Assembly: GCA_020634875.1 (NCBI GenBank)
Contig: JACKAX010000029.1
Location: 1-46,497 of the forward strand
Length of the DNA stretch: 46,497 bases
Source of the DNA: Anaerolineales bacterium
GTDB lineage: Bacteria > Chloroflexota > Anaerolineae > Anaerolineales > JABWBV01
Direction: 5' to 3'
The notes beneath the pieces are model-generated. The model had not been told where the DNA came from and did not search any database. It saw nothing but the letters and a program-made list of their open reading frames with translations. Positions 34,166 through 42,238 of this stretch are shown here, piece after piece. The translations under genes were made by a program, and so were the position numbers. How positions within the stretch are numbered: the first letter of the stretch is position 1; the number at the start of each line of letters is the position of its first letter.

Positions 34166-35848
34166 ATGAAAAAATTACGTTGGCAACTGCTTATTGTCAT
34201 CCTGGCCCTGGCCGCGATTGCACTTATCCTTTTGGGACAACAACCAAGTGCCATCCCGCCCAATGTTCAGACAACCCCCCAGCCCATTGCCGGGGGAAGC
34301 TACACCGAAGCCCTAGTCGGCTTCCCTAGCCGGTTAAACCCTCTCCTCGATTTCTACAACCAACCTGACCGGGACGTAGATCGTCTCCTCTACAGTAGCC
34401 TCATCCGCTTCGACGAACACGGCAACCCCAACCCCGACCTCGCCGAATCCTGGGGTATTTCCCAAGATGGCACAACCTACAGCTTCTCGATCCGCCAAAA
34501 TGCTCGCTGGCACGATGGCGAACCCGTGACGAGCCAGGATGTAGTCTTCACCGTCGAGCTTTTGCGCGATGAAAACATGCCTGTCCCCGATGATTTACGT
34601 GCCCTTTGGAATGACATCGAAGTTGAGGCGGTTAACCCCTCCCTCGTTCAATTCCATCTCCCTGAACCTCTCTCTCCATTTCTCGACTACCTCACCTTCG
34701 GCGTTCTCCCCGAACACTTACTTGGCAGCCTCTCCACAACCGACATCGTAGATGCCCCGTTCAACCTTCAACCGATTGGTTCTGGGCCGTACCTGCTTAG
34801 CCAATTCATCGTCGAAAACGATCAAATTATAGGTGTCGAACTCAATGCCTTCGATCAATACTACTTCCCCCGTGCCTTCATAGACAAAGTGGTCTTTCGT
34901 TATTACCCCGACTCTGCGAGTGCCCTTGATGCGTACAAAGCCGGTACTGTCGAAGGCATCAGCCAGATAACCCCAGATGTTCTCACCAACGCCCTCGCCG
35001 AACCGGGTCTCAGTCTGTACACCAGTCGCCTGCCGCAACTGACCTTAGTCATGTTCAATTTGGATAACCCCCGTCGCCCATTTTTTGGCGAATCAGAAAT
35101 TCGACACGCACTTATGCAAGCCCTCAACCGCCAGCGAATGGTCAACGAATTATTGGATGGGCAGGCGATTCTCGCCAATGGCCCGATTTTCCCTGGTACT
35201 TGGGCTTACCTTGATGCGGACGAACTCCCCTCGTATGATGTAGACGCGGCGCTCGAAACCCTTAAAGCTGCCGGTTACACTATCCCAGCGGAGGGGGGCA
35301 ATGTACGGGTAAAAGATGATGTGTCTTTACGGTTTACCCTTCTGCACCCAGACGATCCCATTCACACCCAAATTGCTGAAATGATCCAAGACAGTTGGGC
35401 ACAACTTGGCGTGAAAGTGGAACTTGAGGCCCTTCCCTACCCTGATCTTGTAAGTGCCCTGACCGCACGGAATTACGACGCTGCCCTCGTGGACCTCAAC
35501 CTGACACGTTCCCCGGACCCTGATCCCTACCCCTTCTGGCATCAAGCCCAGATTACAGGAGGCCAAAACTACGCTCAATGGAATGACCGCGTCGCCAGCG
35601 AATACCTGGAACAAGCGCGTGTCACCCTCGACCAAACCGAACGCGCCCGCCTGTACCGTAACTTCCAGGTACGCTTCTCCCGCGAACTCCCCGCCCTGCC
35701 GCTGTACTACCCCGTTTACACCTACGCCGTCTCCTCACGAGTACAAGGTGTTCGCGTTGGCCCGTTGTTCGACCCCAGTGATCGGTTAAATTATCTACCA
35801 GAATGGTATTTGCAATCCGCCATCACCGAACCATCTCCCGCTCCTTGA
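34166..35848 (+). CDS. Peptide-type ABC transporter substrate-binding protein
   Basis: The protein has 560 residues from ATG 34166. A start at 34136 would lie inside the terminator stem. It has a signal sequence or membrane anchor (about 7-24) but no lipobox Cys. Family 5 binding protein features are clear: LAESWGISQDGTTYSFSIRQ, ARWHDGEPVTSQDVVFT, FNLQPIGSGPYLL, and a late ALPLYYPVYTYAVS. Relatives bind peptides, nickel or sugars outside the membrane. No permease or ATPase gene is near, so it would work with a transporter encoded elsewhere. No ribosome site is visible before the ATG. Confidence 0.88.
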   Translation: MKKLRWQLLIVILALAAIALILLGQQPSAIPPNVQTTPQPIAGGSYTEALVGFPSRLNPLLDFYNQPDRDVDRLLYSSLIRFDEHGNPNPDLAESWGISQDGTTYSFSIRQNARWHDGEPVTSQDVVFTVELLRDENMPVPDDLRALWNDIEVEAVNPSLVQFHLPEPLSPFLDYLTFGVLPEHLLGSLSTTDIVDAPFNLQPIGSGPYLLSQFIVENDQIIGVELNAFDQYYFPRAFIDKVVFRYYPDSASALDAYKAGTVEGISQITPDVLTNALAEPGLSLYTSRLPQLTLVMFNLDNPRRPFFGESEIRHALMQALNRQRMVNELLDGQAILANGPIFPGTWAYLDADELPSYDVDAALETLKAAGYTIPAEGGNVRVKDDVSLRFTLLHPDDPIHTQIAEMIQDSWAQLGVKVELEALPYPDLVSALTARNYDAALVDLNLTRSPDPDPYPFWHQAQITGGQNYAQWNDRVASEYLEQARVTLDQTERARLYRNFQVRFSRELPALPLYYPVYTYAVSSRVQGVRVGPLFDPSDRLNYLPEWYLQSAITEPSPAP

Positions 35849-35874
35849 TATAAATCGGGAAGTTCCCTGGTTAC

Positions 35875-35911
35875 AAAAAAGACGCCCCGCAATTGCGGGG
35901 CGTCTTTTTTT
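35875..35911. terminator. Bidirectional terminator
   Basis: A 16-base stem (aaaaaagacgccccgc, gcggggcgtctttttt) with loop aatt lies between the peptide-binding protein and the convergent murA. Both strands have the T run, so it serves both genes. Confidence 0.92.
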
Positions 35912-37193
35912 ACATCCGCTCAATCCTCGCCCCCAACGATTTTAACTTCTCCTCAATCCGTTCGTACCCCCGGTCAATTTGCCCGGCGTTGCGAATGGTA
36001 GATTTTCCCTTCGCCGCCAACGCCGCAAGGAGCAATGACAAACCTGCCCGAATGTCCGGGCTTTCCACATCCGCGGGGAACAGTTGCGAGGGGCCTTGGA
36101 CAATGCACCGGTGCGGATCACACAAAACGATTTGTGCGCCCATTTTCTTAAGTTTGTCGGTAAAGTACATCCGCCCTTCATACATCCAATCGTGAAAAAG
36201 CACACTGCCCTGTGCCTGGGTGGCGACCACGATGGCGATGCTCATCAAATCCGCCGGGAAAGCAGGCCAGGGCATCACTTTGATTTCGGGAATGGAATTG
36301 TCCAGATCGGGGGAAATGTTCAGATTCTGTCCGGAAGGCACGATGATGTCCTCACCATCCACCTGCCAGTTCATGCCAAACCGGTTGAAGACGAGTTTGA
36401 TCATGTCAAGATATTCAATCCCCGCGTTGCGAATCCGCACTTCGCCCCCTGTCACAATCGCTGCACCAATGAAACTAACCACCTCCAGGTAATCTGGGCC
36501 AATTGTAAATTCTCCGCCATCCAACCGCGAGACGCCTTCAATGTGCAACGTATTGGAGCCAATATTTTCAATCTTTGCACCCAACACGTTGAGAAATTCA
36601 CACAGTTCTTGCACATGCGGCTCGGACGCGGCGTTGCGGATAATTGTGGTTCCTTCCGCCATCACTGCTGCCATGATTGCATTTTCGGTCGCGGTTACAC
36701 TGGCTTCGTCGAGGAGCATGTCCGCGCCGTGCAAGCCGTCCGCCTGGAAACGGAAGATGTTTTGAGTTCGGTCAAATTCCACGTCCGCGCCCAGTGCGCG
36801 GAGGGCGAGGATGTGAGTGTCCACGCGCCGCCGCCCGATGACATCGCCGCCCGGTGGGGGCAGGTGCAAAATGCCGGTGCGAGCGACCAACGGCCCGGCG
36901 AGCAAGATCGAAGACCGGACACGGCGACACAGGTCGGGGTCCAGATCCGCCTCGCGCACCTGACGGGCCTGGATGCGGAGGGTGTTTGGGGCAGGGGTTT
37001 CGATTTCGGCTCCCAAACTTTCTAACAACGCCCGCATGGTTTGCACATCCCGAATTTCGGGGACATTGCGTAAAATGACGGGTTGCTCGGTTAATAAACA
37101 GGCCGCCAGCAAGGGCAAGGCCGCGTTTTTGTTGCCTGATGGGGTGACTGTCCCATTCAGGGGATACCCCCCTTCGATGACAAATTTGTCCAT
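35910..37193 (-). CDS. murA: UDP-GlcNAc enolpyruvyl transferase, Asp-type active site
   Basis: MurA, 427 residues, makes the first committed step of peptidoglycan synthesis, adding enolpyruvate from PEP to UDP-GlcNAc in the cytoplasm. Lys22 (SGNKNAALP), RSSILLAGPL and the six repeated inside-out beta-alpha folds are present. The active-site loop reads GGDVIGRRRVDTH, with Asp117 where most bacteria have Cys (GGCAIGxRPVD). Asp at this site is known from mycobacterial and chlamydial MurA and makes them insensitive to fosfomycin. AGGAG precedes ATG 37193. It is divergent from the prepilin peptidase. Confidence 0.96.
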   Translation of the reverse strand: MDKFVIEGGYPLNGTVTPSGNKNAALPLLAACLLTEQPVILRNVPEIRDVQTMRALLESLGAEIETPAPNTLRIQARQVREADLDPDLCRRVRSSILLAGPLVARTGILHLPPPGGDVIGRRRVDTHILALRALGADVEFDRTQNIFRFQADGLHGADMLLDEASVTATENAIMAAVMAEGTTIIRNAASEPHVQELCEFLNVLGAKIENIGSNTLHIEGVSRLDGGEFTIGPDYLEVVSFIGAAIVTGGEVRIRNAGIEYLDMIKLVFNRFGMNWQVDGEDIIVPSGQNLNISPDLDNSIPEIKVMPWPAFPADLMSIAIVVATQAQGSVLFHDWMYEGRMYFTDKLKKMGAQIVLCDPHRCIVQGPSQLFPADVESPDIRAGLSLLLAALAAKGKSTIRNAGQIDRGYERIEEKLKSLGARIERM

Positions 37194-37263
37194 GAGAGAA
37201 TCTCCTTTTATTCCGTGTATAGATAGCGTGTATAATCCCCCCTGTCCCTTTTACCACACCTTG

Positions 37264-37302
37264 CCAAGACCTGACAGGTTTTGAAAACTTGTCAGGTCTT
37301 GG
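37264..37302. repeat. 39-base palindrome between murA and the prepilin peptidase
   Basis: Arms ccaagacctgacaggttttg and gaaaacttgtcaggtcttgg are complementary with one mismatch and almost no loop. It sits 18 bases upstream of ATG 37320 in a divergent gap, so it is not a usual terminator for either gene. I remember similar AGACCTGACAGGTTTT palindromes dispersed in other genomes, but cannot confirm this here. Confidence 0.75.
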
Positions 37303-37319
37303 GATGATTACCTATCGCT

Positions 37320-38120
37320 ATGAATCTTCTCGCCCCTCTTGTGACGGTCTTGCTTGGCCTTTTTTCGGGTATGCTGGTTAACTATTTGGCAGATATTTTG
37401 CCGGTTCGCCGACGCTTTGCCCCTCCGATTTGTTTAAATTGTGGACAGCGGTTTGCCCTTGCCAATTATTTATTCTGGCCCCGTAGGTGTGAACACTGCC
37501 ATCAACGCCGCACCAGGCGGATGTGGGTGGTGGAAATCTTGGGAGCCGTGCTTGCCTTATGGCTGGTTTATGCGCCAGAAGCAAATCAACGGTTAGGTAT
37601 TCTCTTGGGAAGCGTTGTTTTAATTTATTTTGCGATGATCGTGGTGATTGATTACGAACACCGCTTGATTCTGCATCCGACAAGTTGGTTTGGGGTATTA
37701 CTGGGGTTAGTTGTCGGGATTAAGCTTAATGGCGTGTCTGCCACATTATTAGGAGGAGCGGTTGGTTATGGGGTGATGTATGTTTTATATTATCTCGGTG
37801 CGCTCTTTACAAAACTTATGGCCCGTCTGCAGGGACGTACCATTGATGAAGTCGCCCTCGGATTTGGGGATGTAAATTTGACTGGGGTGTTGGGCTTGAT
37901 GGTCGGATGGCCGCTGATGCTCGTTGCTCTCTTTTTATCTGTCCTGACCGCCGGGTTGATGGGTGGCCTTTTACTGCTCAGTAAAATGGTCAGCCGCAAA
38001 TATCGCTCCTTTATGGTGGCAATGCCTTACGGCCCGTTTTTGATTTTGGGGGCGTTTTTGATGTTGTTTCTGCCTATGTTTACTCAAGAGTTACTGAGTA
38101 GGCTTTCCCCTATTTTTTAG
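37320..38120 (+). CDS. Prepilin peptidase (A24 aspartyl protease)
   Basis: This 266-residue membrane protease cleaves type IV prepilin leaders. It has about seven membrane helices, a cytoplasmic four-Cys zinc site (Cys38, Cys41, Cys57, Cys60), and the two catalytic Asp residues: Asp111 in VVIDYEHRLI and Asp184 in GFGDVNL (GxGD motif). Length and plan match PilD-type enzymes, but I do not see a clear N-methylation domain beyond the zinc region. No pilin gene is in the window. ATG 37320 has only a weak ribosome site. The TAG at 38118-38120 is followed in the same frame by 89 more open codons. Confidence 0.9.
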   Translation: MNLLAPLVTVLLGLFSGMLVNYLADILPVRRRFAPPICLNCGQRFALANYLFWPRRCEHCHQRRTRRMWVVEILGAVLALWLVYAPEANQRLGILLGSVVLIYFAMIVVIDYEHRLILHPTSWFGVLLGLVVGIKLNGVSATLLGGAVGYGVMYVLYYLGALFTKLMARLQGRTIDEVALGFGDVNLTGVLGLMVGWPLMLVALFLSVLTAGLMGGLLLLSKMVSRKYRSFMVAMPYGPFLILGAFLMLFLPMFTQELLSRLSPIF

Positions 38121-38390
38121 TATCAATTTTCAGAATCGAGTCCTTCATTTTTTAGTCAAATACAAAAGAAAATTCCTCGCGAACTCAAATTTTTCGGAAC
38201 TTTATTTGCCTATATCATCGGTGACCTTACGAAATCAATGTTCTTCTCCTCCATTGAAAAGGTCCCCCCTTTAAGTTCTACAGGTATGAACCACTATATT
38301 TCTTCTATCCCAGGAATGACATTTGGTGTCATCATAGTATTAATTATTTTTAAGTATTGGGAGAGAAAACAAAATATCAATGAAGACTAA
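38121..38390 (+). pseudogene. Open frame in phase after the prepilin peptidase stop
   Basis: From TAT 38121 to TAA 38388-38390 there are 89 sense codons in the same frame as the prepilin peptidase and directly after its TAG. The translation looks protein-like: FFSQIQKKIPRELKFFGTL, a probable helix FGTLFAYIIGDL, and a second membrane helix SIPGMTFGVIIVLIIFKYW followed by a basic end ERKQNINED. No start codon occurs before ATG 38238, which has no ribosome site. The region is much more AT-rich than its neighbours. It could be the remnant of a gene whose 5-prime end was lost, a TAG readthrough extension, or chance. I favour a remnant. Confidence 0.4.
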
Positions 38391-38440
38391 GATGCCGCAG
38401 ATTCTGGCTACTTTACTTGTGAAAATCCTATGCTTGAAGT

Positions 38441-38809
38441 CTATTTGAGATAGGCAACCACCTCCGCCAAAATCTCATCCGGCGTCAACGAATCTGTGTT
38501 GATATAAATATCCGCGTGCTGCCGGGCATGGCGCAACCGGCGAAGCTGCTCCTGATAATCCGCCTCGGGGAAATCCCACTTGCGTCGCACAAGCGTCGTA
38601 GGATAGGACACATCCAAAAAAATCAAAATATCGGGGTTGGTGATCCGTTTCCACATATCTTGCACAAACGAATGTTCCTGGGCAATGTGCTTGACCCGAT
38701 AGCCCTCTGCTTCTAACTTTGAGCGAAGCAACGATTTTCCCGCTGTACAAGGGCCAACTAGCCCAATCGTAAAACTTTTCGAATCTGATTTTATGTTGTC
38801 GGCATCCAT
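38441..38809 (-). CDS. Small P-loop NTPase or kinase-like protein
   Basis: This 122-residue protein has Walker A at 19-26 (GPCTAGKS), a second strand ending in ILIFLDVSYPT, an R-rich lid-like stretch (EQLRRLRHARQHAD) and a final YINTDSLTPDEILAEVVAYL like adenylate or shikimate kinases and dephospho-CoA kinase-type folds. It is short for those enzymes. ATG 38809 is chosen over a GTG six bases earlier; AGGTT is about nine bases upstream. It follows the PP2C-like phosphatase gene after 15 bases and is probably co-transcribed. The substrate is unknown. Confidence 0.75.
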   Translation of the reverse strand: MDADNIKSDSKSFTIGLVGPCTAGKSLLRSKLEAEGYRVKHIAQEHSFVQDMWKRITNPDILIFLDVSYPTTLVRRKWDFPEADYQEQLRRLRHARQHADIYINTDSLTPDEILAEVVAYLK

Positions 38810-38824
38810 GCGCACAACCTGAAT

Positions 38825-39532
38825 CTATGAATCCACCGGTAGAGAAAGGGTCACGCGCCGGATCATATCCCGCGCTTCTTTCCGTACTTGAAAAACGACC
38901 AGACTGACATCGTCGCCGGGACGGTTCTGCTCCAGTTCCAATGCCGCTTGGATTAGCCCGTCCGCGATGTTTTGGGCATCTCGTTCAGGATCGCTGATCA
39001 ACTCGCGGAAACGGGTTTCCAGATCAATTATTTTGCCGATTCGTTCGCCCGCCCGTAAAAGGCCATCCGTAAAAACCAGGATCGTCAATCCAGCCTCAAT
39101 GGGCATTTGAGTAATGACCGGACGCGTGCCCAATCGTGTGCCAATTTCCATACACGGATCATTCATTGTTTCAACCATCCCTTCGCGGGCAATCAAGACC
39201 GGAGCAGGATTGTTCCGGGTTAGCACCACCGTGCTGGAAGTGAAATCTGCCGAAAGAATATTAAGGGTAGACATCACCTTTCCTCCCCGTTCATGATACA
39301 AAAAATCCGAGACCGCGCGGGCCGCCGCCCCATCCCGAATCCCCTCCGCGAGCAACCCGACCACCTTCCCCGCGACCTTGTTGGAAATACGCTTGGCACT
39401 CTTCCCCGACCGTTGCCCATCCGCGAGCACAACCGAAATCCCCCCTCCCGGCCGCTCGACCAGCTCCAACGTATCCCCACTCTCCGACGTGGCATATTTC
39501 CGAATTTTCGCAACACCAAACTGAATTTCCAT
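38825..39532 (-). CDS. PP2C/SpoIIE-like phosphatase
   Basis: This 235-residue protein is a minimal SpoIIE/PP2C-type metal-dependent phosphatase. Metal ligands are visible at Asp38-Gly39 (VVLADGQRSGKS), Asp156-Gly157 (LVFTDGLLRAGE) and Asp207-Asp208 (GDDVSLVVF). It has no sensory domain. Such enzymes dephosphorylate Ser/Thr residues, often anti-sigma factor antagonists. ATG 39532 has GGAGG just upstream; a longer frame would read through the strong hairpin at 39560-39615. The only partner in the operon is the small P-loop protein. Confidence 0.85.
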   Translation of the reverse strand: MEIQFGVAKIRKYATSESGDTLELVERPGGGISVVLADGQRSGKSAKRISNKVAGKVVGLLAEGIRDGAAARAVSDFLYHERGGKVMSTLNILSADFTSSTVVLTRNNPAPVLIAREGMVETMNDPCMEIGTRLGTRPVITQMPIEAGLTILVFTDGLLRAGERIGKIIDLETRFRELISDPERDAQNIADGLIQAALELEQNRPGDDVSLVVFQVRKEARDMIRRVTLSLPVDS

Positions 39533-39559
39533 AGAAGCCTCCACCAGGGTTGTGTGTCT

Positions 39560-39615
39560 CCCGAAAAAAAGGATGGGTGGGGGATGTACATCCCCCATCC
39601 ATCCTTTTTTTCGGG
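39560..39615 (-). terminator. Very strong terminator hairpin
   Basis: An inverted repeat of about 26 bases per arm (cccgaaaaaaaggatgg on the left, ccatcctttttttcggg on the right, with a central gggggatgtacatccccc) lies three bases past the methyltransferase stop and about 28 bases before the phosphatase start. T runs occur on both strands inside the stem. Confidence 0.85.
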
Positions 39616-39617
39616 GA

Positions 39618-40280
39618 TTAAAGCTTGTGCCCGATGATAACAAAAATTTCACTAGTGTGGAACGGGCGTTTTTCGAACGGGCGTTTTTCCACGGAGACGA
39701 TAAATCCAGCTTGCCGCATAGGGTTTGCAAACCACTGACTCGCAACCGGACTCCAATCTTGGGACAGGCCAAACACACGATAAATCCATCCCGCAAAGTG
39801 TTGTGCCGCCCCGTGCGGGGCAACCAGCCGCGCCCCCGGCATCACGATGAACTTTCCCCCTGGCGCGAGCACGCGGTAAACCTCGGCAACGGTTTCCCGC
39901 GCGGTCACGTAATTCGTCGGGAAGGTGGCGGCGACACAGTCAAAAGTTTGAGGGGCAAAAGGGAGATAAAACGCGTCCCCGTGGACAAGGGAAGACGCAG
40001 GGGGGGGGAATTGTTTGCGTAAACGGTGGACTGCCTGGCGGGTCATCTGGGGGCTTTTATCCAACCCGACCACGCGCTGTCCTCCTTTTAGGAGCGCAGC
40101 TTGCAAATGTCCGGGGCCGTGACCCAGTTCGAGAATCCGGTGTCCCGCGAGGTCAGGCAAAATGGATCGAACCCATTCCTGCCATAGACCTGCAGAAACC
40201 AGCGCCGCAACCCCATCATACGTCCAGGCGAATTGGTGATAAAGCAGTTCGGTGAGAAAAAGGTAAAGGCGACGGATCAA
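39618..40280 (-). CDS. SAM-dependent methyltransferase, UbiE-like
   Basis: This 220-residue protein is a class I methyltransferase. SAM motif I is ELGHGPGH at 51-58, with GLDKSP after it, and a methyltransferase-11-type core (FDCVAATFPTNYV, VLAPGGKFIV). The start is taken as TTG 40280, whose bases overlap the lipid kinase stop (TTGA). The frame extends 118 codons further upstream, but there it only mirrors the lipid kinase gene. A start at this point also fits the usual RRLY...LLYHQFAWTYD opening of relatives. Pairing with a lipid kinase suggests a lipid or quinone substrate. It is the last gene of a four-gene operon. Confidence 0.85.
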   Translation of the reverse strand: MIRRLYLFLTELLYHQFAWTYDGVAALVSAGLWQEWVRSILPDLAGHRILELGHGPGHLQAALLKGGQRVVGLDKSPQMTRQAVHRLRKQFPPPASSLVHGDAFYLPFAPQTFDCVAATFPTNYVTARETVAEVYRVLAPGGKFIVMPGARLVAPHGAAQHFAGWIYRVFGLSQDWSPVASQWFANPMRQAGFIVSVEKRPFEKRPFHTSEIFVIIGHKL

Positions 40281-41182
40281 GGCACGAGCACTTCCAGCTT
40301 GCGGGGCAGGATGCGAAATTCGATTTCTTGTATGCCATGTGCGAACACTTCCCCGTCGGCGTGGGCGGGCGTGAGCGTTTCGGAACGTACTTTGAGCCAG
40401 GTGGCGTTGACCTCGTGCACCATCGGATGTTCGGTAATATTGCCTTTGCCAGCTTTCATGATCATCGGCAAAGCAAACAAGGTCTTGAGCCGGGTGGGGA
40501 TATGTGCGTAGGTAAAGGTTAATAGTCCATCGTCGGCAGCCGCGTGGGGGACAGTATAAAACACGCCACCAGTGCGCGCCCAGTTCCCGATGGAGATCAA
40601 CGTCATAGGCCCAGAGTATGTGCCATTGTCCCATTCCAGGTGCATTTTCCAGGTGGGGTGGTGCATAATCCCCAAGAGCGCGGCAGCCATGTAACGGGGG
40701 ACGCCGTTGAGACGTTTCATGCGCGCCTGGAGGAGTGTGATGTATGGTTCCAGCCCTAGGCCCGCGTTATTGACAAAATACCGGTCATTGATCTGGCAAA
40801 GGTCAATTTTGCGGGTTTTGCCTTGTGCGATGACTGCGAGGGCTTTGGACATCTCGCGGGGGATTTCCAACTGATCGCCCAGGTCGTTAGCCGTGCCGAC
40901 CGGGAGAATCCCATACGGACCAATCGGTTGATCGGGGTGCGGATTCCCCTTCATCATCCCGTTAATCACTTCGCTCAACGTCCCATCGCCGCCCGCGGCA
41001 ATGATCGGGGCACGCCCGGCTGCGGTGGCTTGCGCGGCGAGTTCGATGCCGTGACCCGGCGCGTTAGTCTCGACGATTTCCGCGGGAAAGGATAAGGTTG
41101 CTAGTGCAGCTTCAATATCTTGTCTGCGTGCTTTGGCCTGCCAGCGGTTGGAATAGGGATTGAGGATAATGAGTGGGGTCAT
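40277..41182 (-). CDS. Diacylglycerol/lipid kinase family protein
   Basis: The protein has 301 residues and belongs to the DagK/YegS/LCB5 family. ILNPYSN opens the fold, GGDGT at 64-68 is the nucleotide-binding motif, GTANDLG is near 95, and a DGLLTFTYA segment leads into the C-terminal beta domain. It phosphorylates a lipid such as diacylglycerol at the inner face of the membrane. ATG 41182 follows the rlmN stop after six bases, and its own stop overlaps the methyltransferase start. Confidence 0.92.
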   Translation of the reverse strand: MTPLIILNPYSNRWQAKARRQDIEAALATLSFPAEIVETNAPGHGIELAAQATAAGRAPIIAAGGDGTLSEVINGMMKGNPHPDQPIGPYGILPVGTANDLGDQLEIPREMSKALAVIAQGKTRKIDLCQINDRYFVNNAGLGLEPYITLLQARMKRLNGVPRYMAAALLGIMHHPTWKMHLEWDNGTYSGPMTLISIGNWARTGGVFYTVPHAAADDGLLTFTYAHIPTRLKTLFALPMIMKAGKGNITEHPMVHEVNATWLKVRSETLTPAHADGEVFAHGIQEIEFRILPRKLEVLVP

Positions 41183-41188
41183 GTACCA

Positions 41189-42238
41189 TTAAGTGCTCGA
41201 ATTTTGACTTTGAATTGCCAGTTGGCCACATCCGGCGCGAATATCAATGCCCCGGCGCATCCGAATAGTGCATGGTATCCCGTTATCTTCGAGAATTTGG
41301 CGGAAAACGTCGGCTCTTGCGCGTGATGTAGCTTTTCCATTGTAGCCTGTCGTAGGATTGAGGGGGATTGCATTTACGTGGCAATTTATCCCGGCTAGTA
41401 ACCCAGCGAGAATTTTCGCCTGTTCCGGTGTATCGTTAACTTCATGGATTAATGCCCACTCAAACGTAATCCGACGCCCAGTCGTTTTGACGTAGTCACG
41501 GCAGGTATTGAGCAGTTCACGGACAGGGTATTTCTTATTGATGGGAAGCATAGACGAGCGTAGATCATCTCCCGCAGCGTGGAGGGAAATTGCGAGGTTG
41601 ATTTGCCGCTTTTCTTGGGTTAAGCGTTTGATCATTGGGATCAACCCTACCGTGGAAACCGTAAATCGCCGGGCACTCATATCGTATCCTTCGTGATCGT
41701 TTAGACGATCAATGGCGTCCATGGTGGCATTGTAATTGTGGAGGGGCTCACCCATCCCCATCACAACAACATTGGTGGGATGTTCCCCCTCAGGACGGAG
41801 CAGGCGTGCGTAATAAAGAACTTGTTCAACAATTTCTCCGCTTGTCAAGTTCGCGCGAAATCCCATCTGCCCGGTTGCACAGAAGACACAGCCCATCGCA
41901 CATCCAACTTGTGTGGAAATGCACAGGGTGTTCCGTTTGTCATAGCGCATCAACACCGCTTCTATGGCGGAATTGTCTGGGAGATGAAAAAGAGTTTTTG
42001 TGGTTTGCCCGTCGCTGGAATCCAGCACGATGCCAGGGGTGAGGTGAGAAAAAGTAAAATGCGTGGCAAGTTTTTCGCGGAGGGTTTTGGACAGGGGGGT
42101 AAATTCCTCGGGGGTGTTCCAGAGGTTTTTGTACAACCCTTGCCAGATTTGTTTGGCGCGGTAAGCTGGTTCGCCCCAGTTTTTGAGGGTGTTTTCCAAT
42201 TTTGGAAAATCAAGATCGTAAATGAGGGGTTGGGTCAT
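41189..42238 (-). CDS. rlmN: 23S rRNA (adenine2503-C2)-methyltransferase
   Basis: RlmN, 349 residues, is a radical-SAM enzyme that methylates C2 of A2503 in 23S rRNA and A37 in some tRNAs. The iron-sulfur ligands are Cys113, Cys117 and Cys120 (GCAMGCVFCATG). GMGEPLHNYN is the conserved region after the cluster, and the catalytic Cys near the C-terminus is in RAGCGQL. The length is normal. ATG 42238 overlaps the stop of the HAD phosphatase gene by four bases (ATGA), so translation is coupled. Confidence 0.97.
   Translation of the reverse strand: MTQPLIYDLDFPKLENTLKNWGEPAYRAKQIWQGLYKNLWNTPEEFTPLSKTLREKLATHFTFSHLTPGIVLDSSDGQTTKTLFHLPDNSAIEAVLMRYDKRNTLCISTQVGCAMGCVFCATGQMGFRANLTSGEIVEQVLYYARLLRPEGEHPTNVVVMGMGEPLHNYNATMDAIDRLNDHEGYDMSARRFTVSTVGLIPMIKRLTQEKRQINLAISLHAAGDDLRSSMLPINKKYPVRELLNTCRDYVKTTGRRITFEWALIHEVNDTPEQAKILAGLLAGINCHVNAIPLNPTTGYNGKATSRARADVFRQILEDNGIPCTIRMRRGIDIRAGCGQLAIQSQNSST

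Noticed and set aside
39618..40634. A 338-codon version of the methyltransferase starting at 40634
   Set aside because: The first 118 codons overlap the lipid kinase in another frame and read as noise. The TTG at 40280 coupled to the kinase stop fits the family start.
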